A stretch of 64,000 bases of DNA, taken from positions 1 through 64,000 of the forward strand of contig CAYMQB010000004.1 in the NCBI GenBank assembly GCA_964392665.1, given 5' to 3'. This DNA is from CAYMQB01 sp964392665. Its GTDB lineage: Bacteria; Hydrothermota; E44-bin80. This document shows, in pieces, positions 25,646 through 33,320 of this stretch. The number at the start of each line of letters is the position of its first letter. The stretch's first letter is position 1. The notes below the pieces were generated by a model. It was not told the origin of the DNA, made no database searches, and worked only from the letters and a program-made list of their open reading frames with translations. A program made the position numbers and the translations under genes.

Positions 25646-26272
25646 TCACAGAACCCACCTCACCACCTCAAAAGCTTCGGCAAACTCCGTGCCAATCTGA
25701 ACACCGCGGGTTCTGGCAAGACTCCTTATAAAATCCGGTTTGGAATACAACCTGTCCTTTTGAGAGATATATTCTGCTATTGCTTCTATTTTTCTATTGA
25801 TATGTTTTTCGTGAAGAAGAACAAAAGCTTCCGTGTTGAATGTCAGATTATTCCAGGGAAGTTCATAACCGAACATCGTTTTGTCTTTGAAAGCCCTAAA
25901 TCCTTCTTCATAAATCGTTCTATGGTCTTGATGAGTATCGTTTGGGGATGGCAAGAAAATTGTATCAGGATTAATATTTTGTTTTAATTCGAGCATTTCA
26001 TCAAGAATTTCCTGCCTTTGTTCCGGAAACTTCCTGACTTCAAAGTTTAGAAGAATTAACCTGTCTCCGCCTATTCCAATAACCTCCGTTGCTCTTTTTA
26101 CTTCTTTAACCAGCGCATCCCTGGGAAGGTCAGGTGGAACCGAAGCCTCTGCAGACGAGAAAGCAACATAAAACACTTCCTTTTTCTCCTGAATAAACCT
26201 TGCAATCGACCCACCACACCCGAATTCACCATCATCTGTATGGGGCGCCATAATCAAAATTCTTTCAAACAT
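25646..26272 (-). CDS. PIG-L family deacetylase
   Basis: GGAGG precedes the ATG. The zinc-site motif MAPHTDDGEFGCGG (residues 8-21; H-x-D-D) and the downstream HQDHRTIYE are complete. PIG-L/LmbE enzymes deacetylate N-acetylglucosamine-type groups. In this cluster it probably acts on a lipid-linked or nucleotide amino sugar. It lies immediately downstream of a flippase gene. Length (208) is a little short but typical of bacterial LmbE-like members. Confidence 0.9.
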   Translation of the reverse strand: MFERILIMAPHTDDGEFGCGGSIARFIQEKKEVFYVAFSSAEASVPPDLPRDALVKEVKRATEVIGIGGDRLILLNFEVRKFPEQRQEILDEMLELKQNINPDTIFLPSPNDTHQDHRTIYEEGFRAFKDKTMFGYELPWNNLTFNTEAFVLLHEKHINRKIEAIAEYISQKDRLYSKPDFIRSLARTRGVQIGTEFAEAFEVVRWVL

Positions 26273-26296
26273 AAAACCTCCATTTATATCAAATAT

Positions 26297-27526
26297 TTAT
26301 ATTCGTACTAACTTTTTCCGGTTATTAAAAATACTTAGTATGAAAATCGATTCAATCATATATGCAAGCGTGGAACCAAAAGCTGCACCATACATTCCAT
26401 ACCGTGGAATCAGAACTATACTAAGCACAACATTAGTAACAACCGAAGCAATTCTCCCTTTCATAATTAACTCCGGCTTACCCCAGACACCTATGAAATG
26501 TGAAGCAAGCACCTTTGGAATCGCAAGTAAAACAACACCTGGCAGCAGTATTGCAAAAGGCAAAAAAGCAGGAAGAAAGGCATCCGTATAGAAAATACGA
26601 ATTAGCGGTCTTGCAATAAATAACAGGACCAACGCAGCAAATACTATTAACAGAAATGTATTCTTTAATACTCCTGGTGTTACCTCCTCTGTCTTTTCAC
26701 CTGTAACCAATTTTGTGTATAAAACAAGCGAAACTGCTCCAGGCAAGAGCCACAGAGTTTCAGCCATAAATGTGGCTGTCGAATAGAATCCAATCTGCGA
26801 GCTTGTACTAAAAAGCTTCAGTAAAATTATATCGAAGCGGTAGTTAAGAAATCCAAGCAATTCAGCGAAAAAAACCTTATGGCCAAACGAAAATCCGTCT
26901 TTTAGATAAGAAGAGTTTACTCTACCCTTCAAGTTTATTACTTTGGATAATACAAAGAAACTTGAAATGAAAAGAATTCCATTGACTAATAGCACGGCAG
27001 AAATTGCACCTTCTAATTTGTTGATAAAAATTGTCAAAAAAAGGAAAATCAGCGCAAATTTCATAATGTGTTTCGCAAGATTCCATAGATTTTGTGTAAA
27101 TAATTTGCCTTTTCCAAGAAGTATATCCGGGAAGTAATAGAACCATAAACCCGTAAATACTAAGAGTAAAGGTGTAAGTCTATAAAAAGTGGGTTCTTCA
27201 GGGAAAAGCTTCAAGTAAAGAAAATAGCCAGCCAGAGCACCCACTGAACCTATAATAATGCTCAGTAGCAAATCGCTCTTAAAAACATCCCCACTGCTGT
27301 ATTTCTTCTTGCCTATAAAATATGAACTTGAAACACCATAACCCATATGGGTAAAAGCAACTATAAGTTGCGGGACAACAATAATTGCCACAAACCTACC
27401 CTTTCCCTCAGGTCCCAACAATCTATTAAGTAAAATGCTACTCCCTATGCCAAACAGAAACCCCAAAACCTGGCAGGTAAAGGTATGTGAGATGTCTTTC
27501 AATACGTTGAATCTTTTGAAAGCCAT
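26297..27526 (-). CDS. Wzx-type polysaccharide flippase
   Basis: About twelve hydrophobic segments in a MATE/MOP arrangement. The N-terminus has FGIGSSILLNRLLGPEGKGR, typical of oligosaccharide flippases, and the end has GMYGAAFGSTLAYMIESIFI. It would move lipid-linked oligosaccharide across the inner membrane. It directly abuts the DMT transporter gene (no gap). A second, different flippase is at 47787, so two repeat units or two glycoconjugates may be handled. Confidence 0.9.
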   Translation of the reverse strand: MAFKRFNVLKDISHTFTCQVLGFLFGIGSSILLNRLLGPEGKGRFVAIIVVPQLIVAFTHMGYGVSSSYFIGKKKYSSGDVFKSDLLLSIIIGSVGALAGYFLYLKLFPEEPTFYRLTPLLLVFTGLWFYYFPDILLGKGKLFTQNLWNLAKHIMKFALIFLFLTIFINKLEGAISAVLLVNGILFISSFFVLSKVINLKGRVNSSYLKDGFSFGHKVFFAELLGFLNYRFDIILLKLFSTSSQIGFYSTATFMAETLWLLPGAVSLVLYTKLVTGEKTEEVTPGVLKNTFLLIVFAALVLLFIARPLIRIFYTDAFLPAFLPFAILLPGVVLLAIPKVLASHFIGVWGKPELIMKGRIASVVTNVVLSIVLIPRYGMYGAAFGSTLAYMIESIFILSIFNNRKKLVRI

Positions 27527-27895
27527 TTACAAACTCTTCGCAAGGAATACCATCCCGGCAACAATCAGAAGCATTCCCAGTATTCTATATATGTTTATGG
27601 CTTCTCCAAAGAATTTCCAGGAAATGAGCAGTATGAAAACATAACCAATGCTTAATGCAGGATAAGCGAAACTCAAATCCGTTTTAGACAACGCTCCAAT
27701 CCAGAAAAAAGAACCTATCACATAAAGTGCTAAACCAAAAAGTATAAATGGTTGTTTTAATACCGTAATGAGGAACGAACCAATCTTGCTGAACTGCAAA
27801 CTCAGCTCCCCTGAAATCCTGGTTCCATACTTGATAGAACTCTGCCCTATAACATTCAATATAATACAAATGATAATGTACACCATACCCTTCAT
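27527..27895 (-). CDS. Small DMT/EamA transporter, ArnE-like
   Basis: GGAGGTAAGT precedes the ATG. Four hydrophobic helices in 122 residues, with NVIGQSSIKYG in the first and KTDLSFAYPALSIGYVFILL in the third, fit the small-multidrug/EamA fold of ArnE/ArnF subunits that flip undecaprenyl-phosphate sugars. Its neighbour in the upstream direction, beyond the disrupted S23 gene, is a DPM1-like GT2 (28822) that could make such a lipid. The GT39-like enzymes in the locus would use it. Function is inferred from this trio. Confidence 0.8.
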   Translation of the reverse strand: MKGMVYIIICIILNVIGQSSIKYGTRISGELSLQFSKIGSFLITVLKQPFILFGLALYVIGSFFWIGALSKTDLSFAYPALSIGYVFILLISWKFFGEAINIYRILGMLLIVAGMVFLAKSL

Positions 27896-28277
27896 ACTTA
27901 CCTCCGTAATTTAGTCGTTTCGTTTAGAACGCTAATATCGTTTAGAGCGTTTTGATCTTTTACTTTTTAACTTCCTTAAATAGCGCATCAAACCATCTAT
28001 TTTAATTGTAATTGAACACTAATGGGCATTCGTTTCAATCGTTTGAGCGTTTGGAACGTTTTGAGCGTTGATTTTTAACCTTCCTTAAATACCGCAACAA
28101 ACCATCGATTATTTGAATCTCCCGCAAGGCAAATTCATACCCCTTTTCGAAGTCCTCTTTACTAATATACGATTGATCCAGAGAAATGTAAAGGCAGTTT
28201 TGACATTCAGCGCAAGAACCTCGAGAATAAAGCAAGAATCTTATAAATTCTGCATTCGACTGGCTAGCCCAACCTTC

Positions 28278-28580
28278 TCGCCCTGTGTAATAAGATAATA
28301 AAATTTATCTACTACTCAAATAATTCCTAATTCTATTGTGAATATATCTGTGTCCATAAGAACTCTTCAAGTATTTTTCCCGTTTAAATGCATCTTTCTT
28401 GCTTATGCAAGCTTCATAATAAACAAGATTAAAAGGTCGTCTGTATTTAGTTGATTCTACTTTCCCTTCATTATGTAACCTAATCCTTTCTTTTAGATCT
28501 TTGCATATCCAATATACATTTTTCTATCTCTGCTGCTTTCCAAAACGTAAACATAATACATTTTGGTATTACACGGGGCA
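28278..28580 (-). mobile_element. 303-bp inverted-repeat element encoding a GIY-YIG nuclease
   Basis: The ends form an inverted repeat: TCGCCCTGTGTAATA at 28278-28292 against TATTACACGGGGCA at 28567-28580, about 14 bases with two mismatches. Only a GIY-YIG reading frame lies between them, 19 bp from one end and 27 bp from the other. Deleting exactly this interval restores the interrupted host gene frame with no target duplication. The same ends occur on the 47-bp elements at 31-77 and 1614-1660. This is direct sequence evidence for insertion; the mechanism is unknown. It does not resemble a transposase-borne IS, and no intron or intein features are seen. Confidence 0.8.
28305..28561 (-). pseudogene. 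Single-domain GIY-YIG nuclease, one frameshift
   Basis: From ATG at 28561 the frame reads MYYVYVLESSRDRKMYIGYA, the GIY (here YVY) and YIG strands of the nuclease core. At 28500-28502 an A-run on the coding strand is one base short, putting a stop two codons later. In the next frame the domain continues: DLKERIRLHNEGKVESTKYR, RPFNLVYYEA (catalytic Glu), CISKKDAFKREKYLKSSYGH and IRNYLSSR to the stop at 28305. Restored length is about 85 residues, a complete small GIY-YIG protein. The frameshift could be decay, slippage or a sequencing error in a homopolymer. Confidence 0.88.
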
Positions 28581-28821
28581 AGCAATATTATTCATTATGG
28601 AAATTGCTGCTCCTGTTATTTGTCCAGAAAGACGAAAGTCTTTAGCAAATTCAGGCTTTTTCACTAATGCATATATGAATTTCACAAACTCTCTTCCAAG
28701 CTGCCAGCACTCCAAATCTTCAAAACGTTCTATTTTCATTCCATTTCCATCTCAACGTTTCAAACAATATCAACGATATTAACGATCAAAACGAGCATAA
28801 TTCTCTCTTTTAGTATAACCT

Positions 28822-29493
28822 TTAATCGACAAACCTGTACTTAATAATTGCCCAGATAGCGGGAATTGCATCTCTCCAGGTAATTTTCTTTCCCTCCTTA
28901 TATCCCCTCCCGTAATAAGTAATAGGCATTTCATATACACGGAATCCTTTTTTTAAAACTTTAGCAGTAACCTCAGGTTCAAAATCGAAACCATTAGACC
29001 TTATTGTTATGTTATTGAATATCTCTCTTCTAAATGCCTTTACTCCTGTTTCCATATCTGTTAGAATAGTATTGTAAAGCATATTTGTTAAGAGAGTCAA
29101 GAATCTGTTCCCCATATAATGCCAGAAAAGGAAAACTCTGTGAAGTCCCAGGAATCTTGAACCGTAAACCGCATCAGCGTAGCCATCAACAATAGGTTTA
29201 ATAACTTCTGAATATTGTTCCGGAGGATATTCTAAATCGGCATCCTGGATGATAATAATATCTCCTGTTACACTTCTAAGTGCTGTTCTCACCGCGGCAC
29301 CTTTACCTCTATTCCTTTTATGGACGAGCATAACAATTTCATCGATGTCATTCAAGAGTTCCTGCGTTCCATCCGTAGAACCATCATCAACTACGATGAT
29401 TTCCTTCTCCACAGAAACTTTCTTCACCCGTTCAATAATATTCTCAATACAGTCTTTCTCATTATATACAGGCATTATTACTGACAGTTTCAT
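28822..29493 (-). CDS. GT2 glycosyltransferase, DPM1/ArnC-like
   Basis: GGGAG precedes the ATG. MKLSVIMPVYNEKDCIENII, IVVDDGSTDGTQELL and IIIQDADLEYPPEQY are the GT-A signatures of polyprenyl-phosphate sugar synthases; MTDMETG-like text appears as TDMETGVKAF. At 223 residues it lacks the C-terminal membrane helices of ArnC, as in soluble DPM1-like enzymes. Likely product is an undecaprenyl-phosphate hexose for the GT39-like enzymes of this locus. Confidence 0.88.
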   Translation of the reverse strand: MKLSVIMPVYNEKDCIENIIERVKKVSVEKEIIVVDDGSTDGTQELLNDIDEIVMLVHKRNRGKGAAVRTALRSVTGDIIIIQDADLEYPPEQYSEVIKPIVDGYADAVYGSRFLGLHRVFLFWHYMGNRFLTLLTNMLYNTILTDMETGVKAFRREIFNNITIRSNGFDFEPEVTAKVLKKGFRVYEMPITYYGRGYKEGKKITWRDAIPAIWAIIKYRFVD

Positions 29494-29729
29494 GGTCGCT
29501 CCCAGTTAAAAACTAAGATGGTTGCATTTGTTCAGTGCGTAGGGAAAGGCAGGTATAGGTTGAGGTAGTTGGCATAGTTTACGTAGTTTGTTGAGTTTAC
29601 TGAGTTTACATAGTTTACTGAGTTAGGTGACAGGAAACAAAACAAGAACACAACCCTTCGACTTCGCTCGGGTGGGAAGCACAGGAGTACAAAAGCAGGA
29701 ACGTTTAGAGCCTTTAGATGTAAACAAAT
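29494..29729. repeat. 9-bp array between GT2 and nucleotidyltransferase
   Basis: AGGCAGGTATAGG at about 29548 recalls 18965. From 29571 to 29625 is a 9-bp AGTTT array (GCATAGTTT, GTTGAGTTT, ACTGAGTTT, ACATAGTTT). No gene is seen. Confidence 0.75.
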
Positions 29730-30197
29730 TCATTTTTTCCTTTTTCGCCTTCTTGCTTGAATTAGTATGTCTATATCAATTTTATCCTGTTTACGTCTTG
29801 ACGCTTTTTTATTTCTTATTAATTCGTTTAAACCTATAAAGTAAACCTTTTCTTTACCATATTTCGCACTCTTTTTATTTTTCCATACTAATTCAAAACT
29901 GCAACCAGATATTGAGGTTATTATGTCCACTCTAATAGGTTCATAACCTAACTGAATAATTTTGTTTCTTTGGGTGAAATCTTCCTCTTTTAAGCCAACC
30001 CCCTTAAAGCCAAACATATTTAATGCCTTAATGATATTTCCAGCATTCTCTGTTGAGGGAAATACGAGAATATCCAAATCTTTTGTATAGCGTGGTTTAG
30101 CGTAAAAGCCAACTGCAAATGCACCTACAATACAATATTTTACCTTAAACCTGTTGAATAATCTTAACAGATCTTCGTAATCCTTTTCTGTTTTCAT
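29730..30197 (-). CDS. Nucleotidyltransferase-fold protein
   Basis: VKYCIVGAFAVGFYAKPRYT followed by KDLDILV is the Pol-beta nucleotidyltransferase core (GAFAV as the GGxAv motif, then D-x-D). A third acidic residue may lie in VDII. The 155-residue length suits the small MNT/AbiEii-related group. AGGGG precedes the ATG. It overlaps the partner gene by 53 bases, a strong sign of a two-gene module. Such pairs often behave as toxin-antitoxin systems, but activity cannot be read from sequence. Confidence 0.8.
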   Translation of the reverse strand: MKTEKDYEDLLRLFNRFKVKYCIVGAFAVGFYAKPRYTKDLDILVFPSTENAGNIIKALNMFGFKGVGLKEEDFTQRNKIIQLGYEPIRVDIITSISGCSFELVWKNKKSAKYGKEKVYFIGLNELIRNKKASRRKQDKIDIDILIQARRRKRKK

Positions 30198-30348
30198 TCT
30201 TTTTACCCCTTTTGAGCTTAAAATATGTCTCTCTTAGATATTGTATTATTTCTAATCTTTTAGAACCTGTCATATTCAAATAATACTCCTCATCAAATTT
30301 TTCCGCATCCTTGAATGATTTTGCTTTATTTACCCATATTTTATCCAT
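30145..30348 (-). CDS. Small partner of the nucleotidyltransferase
   Basis: A 67-residue basic protein (MDKIWVNKAKSFKDAEKFDE, YYLNMTGSKRLEIIQYLRE, TYFKLKRGKK). The pattern of marker-like residues AKSF.EAE.FD.EYY and ERIE.IQ.LRE is one I associate with short genes placed before solitary nucleotidyltransferases. It is translated first and its 3' end overlaps the nucleotidyltransferase start. GGAAGAT lies before the ATG. It also overlaps the upstream GT4 stop by 8 bases. Confidence 0.72.
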   Translation of the reverse strand: MDKIWVNKAKSFKDAEKFDEEYYLNMTGSKRLEIIQYLRETYFKLKRGKKNENRKGLRRSVKIIQQV

Positions 30349-31501
30349 TTTTCATCTTCCTTTCAATAATGCTTGCTGCGCGTTTCCAGGTAAATTCCGT
30401 TAGAACCCGTTTTCTCCCTTGCTCTCCAAGTTTACCTGCAAGTTCAGGATTCTCAAGTAATTTTATAACTGCATTGCCAATTTCTTCAGGACTCTCAGGG
30501 TCCACCAGTATTCCGGTCACTCCATCAACAACAGCATCAGATATTCCGCCTGAACACCCACCAATGACTGGTTTTCCAAAATAATTGGCTTCCAAGAAAA
30601 CAAGACCAAATCCCTCAACATCTCCTTTTTCTGCAATAAATCTACTTGGCATAACGAAAACATCGCAGTTTTGATAGAAATGCTCAATATTATTTACGTC
30701 ACCAAAGAATTCTACATTTTTGCTCAACTTCATCTTATCTGTCAGTTGGTGCAGTTTTTTCTTCATAGAGCCATTCCCCACTATCTGATATATGACATTT
30801 GGAAATCGTTTCAGAACCATTGGTAATGCCCTAAGCACAACTTCATGACCTTTTCTTTCCACCAATCTACCAACGGTTAAAATTTTATTTTCATCATTTT
30901 CCAGTCTTTTCCTCATTGCTTTTTGACTTTGAGCAAAGTTAACACCAAAAGGAATTAGGACGATTTTCTCTTCCGGAACACTCATTTCCAACAAGGTTTT
31001 CTTAACAAAACGATTCGACACAAAAAGGCAATTACAGCGTTTTAATAGAAATTTCGCAAACGCTTTCTTGAATTGACTCAGTAAACCTCTAAACAACAGT
31101 TCCTTCCCGTGAACAATTATTCCTAAAGGAGCATTTAGAATCCTTTTACCAATAATACCAATCAACAAGTTCGTAATATGACCACATATAACAAAAGAGT
31201 AATCATTTTTCTTTGCAACTCGACCAATTAGAAACACAGTTCTTACTAAAAATGCAAATGGTCGTCTAAGTATAAAGAACAATAATTTATCAATAAATCT
31301 GTTCTGCCTTAATCCATTTGTTCTAACAGTTGAGAAAGGCAATTTTCCATCATCCCGAACATTGTATCCAGAATAATACGGAGCAATAACAACACATTTG
31401 TCCCCAAACTGCGTTGCGAGACCAAGAATGGTCCCCTGGATCCCACCTTTTGAGGGGTAGAAATCATTGGTGATTATTAGTATCTTTTTGCGTTTGCTCA
31501 C
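30341..31501 (-). CDS. GT4 glycosyltransferase
   Basis: The start is GTG, with GGGTAG before it. KKILIITNDFYPSKGGIQGT is the canonical N-terminus; KILTVGRLVERKGHEVVLRA opens the second Rossmann domain; EGFGLVFLEANYFGKPVIGG is the E-x7-E donor site. Full length at 386 residues. It likely adds one sugar of the repeat unit. Its stop overlaps the small partner of the nucleotidyltransferase, so that module is embedded in this operon. Confidence 0.92.
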   Translation of the reverse strand: MSKRKKILIITNDFYPSKGGIQGTILGLATQFGDKCVVIAPYYSGYNVRDDGKLPFSTVRTNGLRQNRFIDKLLFFILRRPFAFLVRTVFLIGRVAKKNDYSFVICGHITNLLIGIIGKRILNAPLGIIVHGKELLFRGLLSQFKKAFAKFLLKRCNCLFVSNRFVKKTLLEMSVPEEKIVLIPFGVNFAQSQKAMRKRLENDENKILTVGRLVERKGHEVVLRALPMVLKRFPNVIYQIVGNGSMKKKLHQLTDKMKLSKNVEFFGDVNNIEHFYQNCDVFVMPSRFIAEKGDVEGFGLVFLEANYFGKPVIGGCSGGISDAVVDGVTGILVDPESPEEIGNAVIKLLENPELAGKLGEQGRKRVLTEFTWKRAASIIERKMKNG

Positions 31502-31856
31502 AATACTACCCAGTAATTAGGTAACTAAGTAATTAGTAATTCAATTTCGAACGTTAGAACGTTAATATCGTTTGGAGCGTTGTCTAACCAATTAACTTCG
31601 TAATTGAGTAACTCAGTAACTGCTAATTACACAAGAATGCGAGGTTGAGTATATTTGCCTTCGGTGTATATTCGCTTCGTTGTGCATTTGCCCCGCGTTA
31701 TTTGTTGTGAACAATAAGTATACTATAAATATACACGATTTTTCTCCTCGTCTTTTTCTCTCCTCGTCTTTCCCTCATCTCTCTTGTATCCTTCTTTCGC
31801 CTTTTCACTTTTAACTTTTACCTTGCTTTTTAATTCTCCGATACACCGATACTCCC
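31502..31856. repeat. Intergenic repeats including TATTTGC hairpin array
   Basis: The ACTTCGTAATTGAGTAACTC block (about 31590-31636) repeats 1530-1578. TATATTTGCCTTCGGTGTAT and TATTCGCTTCGTTGTGC units lead to the shared TTATTTGTTGTGAACAATAA at about 31699-31718, as at 7152-7171. CTCGTCTTT units follow, then CTCCGATACACCGATACTCC at 31836-31855. No gene is seen. Confidence 0.75.
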
Positions 31857-33320
31857 TCACTCCGTTACGCTATCTTTAACACTTTCGTAATGTAGTTTCC
31901 ATAACCTTAGTTCCGGGTCTCCCTTAATCTCAGCTACGGTTTCTCCACTATATTCAGCAACAATTTCATCGGCATACTTCTTTACATATTCATTTCCTTC
32001 TTTATCCGAACGAATTACAGTAAGAAGGAAAAACTTATCAAAATCATATTTTTCAAAATCAATAGGAATTCTATTCTTCCAGTAAACAAACATTGCAACT
32101 TCTCTCTTCCCCCAGGCAGGTTGAAAGAACTCCATCCCATCATAGTTCGTAAGAATTAATGATTTGGTATTTGTGTTTTCATAAATTGTATTCTTATATC
32201 GTTCTTGTTCGTTTAAGAATCCCTGATGTTGGTATATCATCCCTATATTCAAGATGATAAAAACCACTACTATGAACCAGAAAAAAACTGTTACAGGGAC
32301 AACACATTTCCTTTTTAACCGTTCAAGCACATCCGCATAGGATAGCAAGAAAATCGGAACAACCGGTAAAAGGAATCTTGTCCCAACAATAAATGTTTTC
32401 ACCAGATTTTTTCCAGGTGCTACTGTAAAATAGTAGTATGACGAATAAAAAAGAATAAATAAGAGGACAATAAAAAACAACAAGTAGCGAAATTTCTTCA
32501 GAAAAAATAGAGTAAAGAACATAAAGGGATATATTAGACTCAGAGAAATGACATAGAATAGAAGATTATGCGGGAGAAACTTCGCGCTGAAAGTTCCCGT
32601 TACTCCCAGAGGAGTTTTCAGAAAACCACCAAATGCAATTTTATTATAAAAAAGAAGCAGGAGAAAACCTGGAAGAAATCCAAGAAGAATCTTAAAGAAC
32701 GACGACCTAAAAAAAGATACCCTTTTTATACTTCTGATGGCTTCAGCGAATGTAAAAATAAGAATCGGGAGAGCAAGAAGAATACTCGAATATCTAAAAA
32801 GAGAAATTATCCCAAGAAAAAATCCGCAGAGAAAATAGTAATTCTTCCTCCTCAGGAAAAAATAAAGAGCAATGGTAAAAAAAACGGCAGAGGGGATGTC
32901 TGCCATTATCGTTCGAGAATAAAGAACCGATGTGGGATATAGCAGATACAGCAGAGAAAAATATGGCGAAATGCTGTAGATTCTCAGAATCTTTATGAAA
33001 ACAAAAAAACCTATTAGGTGGATAATTAAAGGTAGCAAGAATATGCACTTCCATCCTAAAAAAGTGAATGGAATTAGTAAAAAGGAAGTTCCTATAGCAT
33101 ATTTTGTAATGAGATGATCCGAAGGTGTTTTAATAGAAGATACCACCGGAATCCCCGCAACATCACCAAATATTGTCCCACCCCTCATCACATAAGCCTG
33201 CGCCAAATATCCAGCCTCATCATGTATTGCATAGATAGGAGGATAAAAAATAAACCAGAAAACTGCGAAAATCAACCCACAAATGATTAACCCAAATTTA
33301 TGTTTCTTTTCTATCAACAT
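31857..33320 (-). CDS. GT39-like membrane protein
   Basis: About eleven hydrophobic segments. The first loop has YAIHDEAGYLAQAYVMRGG, an acidic pair in the place used by GT-C enzymes. A C-terminal soluble part of about 100 residues contains LILTNYDGMEFFQPAWGKRE. It overlaps the upstream methyltransferase by 7 bases. It is more distant from the proteins at 14252 and 21534 than they are from each other. The donor is likely a polyprenyl-phosphate sugar; the acceptor is unknown. Confidence 0.78.
   Translation of the reverse strand: MLIEKKHKFGLIICGLIFAVFWFIFYPPIYAIHDEAGYLAQAYVMRGGTIFGDVAGIPVVSSIKTPSDHLITKYAIGTSFLLIPFTFLGWKCIFLLPLIIHLIGFFVFIKILRIYSISPYFSLLYLLYPTSVLYSRTIMADIPSAVFFTIALYFFLRRKNYYFLCGFFLGIISLFRYSSILLALPILIFTFAEAIRSIKRVSFFRSSFFKILLGFLPGFLLLLFYNKIAFGGFLKTPLGVTGTFSAKFLPHNLLFYVISLSLIYPFMFFTLFFLKKFRYLLFFIVLLFILFYSSYYYFTVAPGKNLVKTFIVGTRFLLPVVPIFLLSYADVLERLKRKCVVPVTVFFWFIVVVFIILNIGMIYQHQGFLNEQERYKNTIYENTNTKSLILTNYDGMEFFQPAWGKREVAMFVYWKNRIPIDFEKYDFDKFFLLTVIRSDKEGNEYVKKYADEIVAEYSGETVAEIKGDPELRLWKLHYESVKDSVTE

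Larger units (their letters stand above)
28035..28739 (-). pseudogene. S23-family four-helix-bundle gene split by an inserted element
   Basis: The N-terminal part (28739-28581, 53 codons) reads MKIERFEDLECWQLGREFVK ... AAISIMNNIA. The C-terminal part (28277-28035, 80 codons plus stop) reads EGWASQSNAEFIRFLLYSRG ... and then SCAECQNCLYISLD. Joining them gives the family's NIA-EG junction in frame and a normal 133-residue protein. The 303 bp between are the GIY-YIG element. With the element in place the first part stops after NNIACPV. The last residues (RSKRSKRSND) are encoded by a 9-bp AACG-type array, so the original C-terminus was probably altered as well. Confidence 0.88.

Noticed and set aside
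28278..28580. Group I or II intron or intein hosting the GIY-YIG frame
   Set aside because: Only 19 and 27 bp lie outside the reading frame, too short for a ribozyme, and the frame is not fused to the host protein.
28501..28782. Plus-strand frame of 93 codons
   Set aside because: Lies antisense to the GIY-YIG gene and the first part of the split S23 gene.
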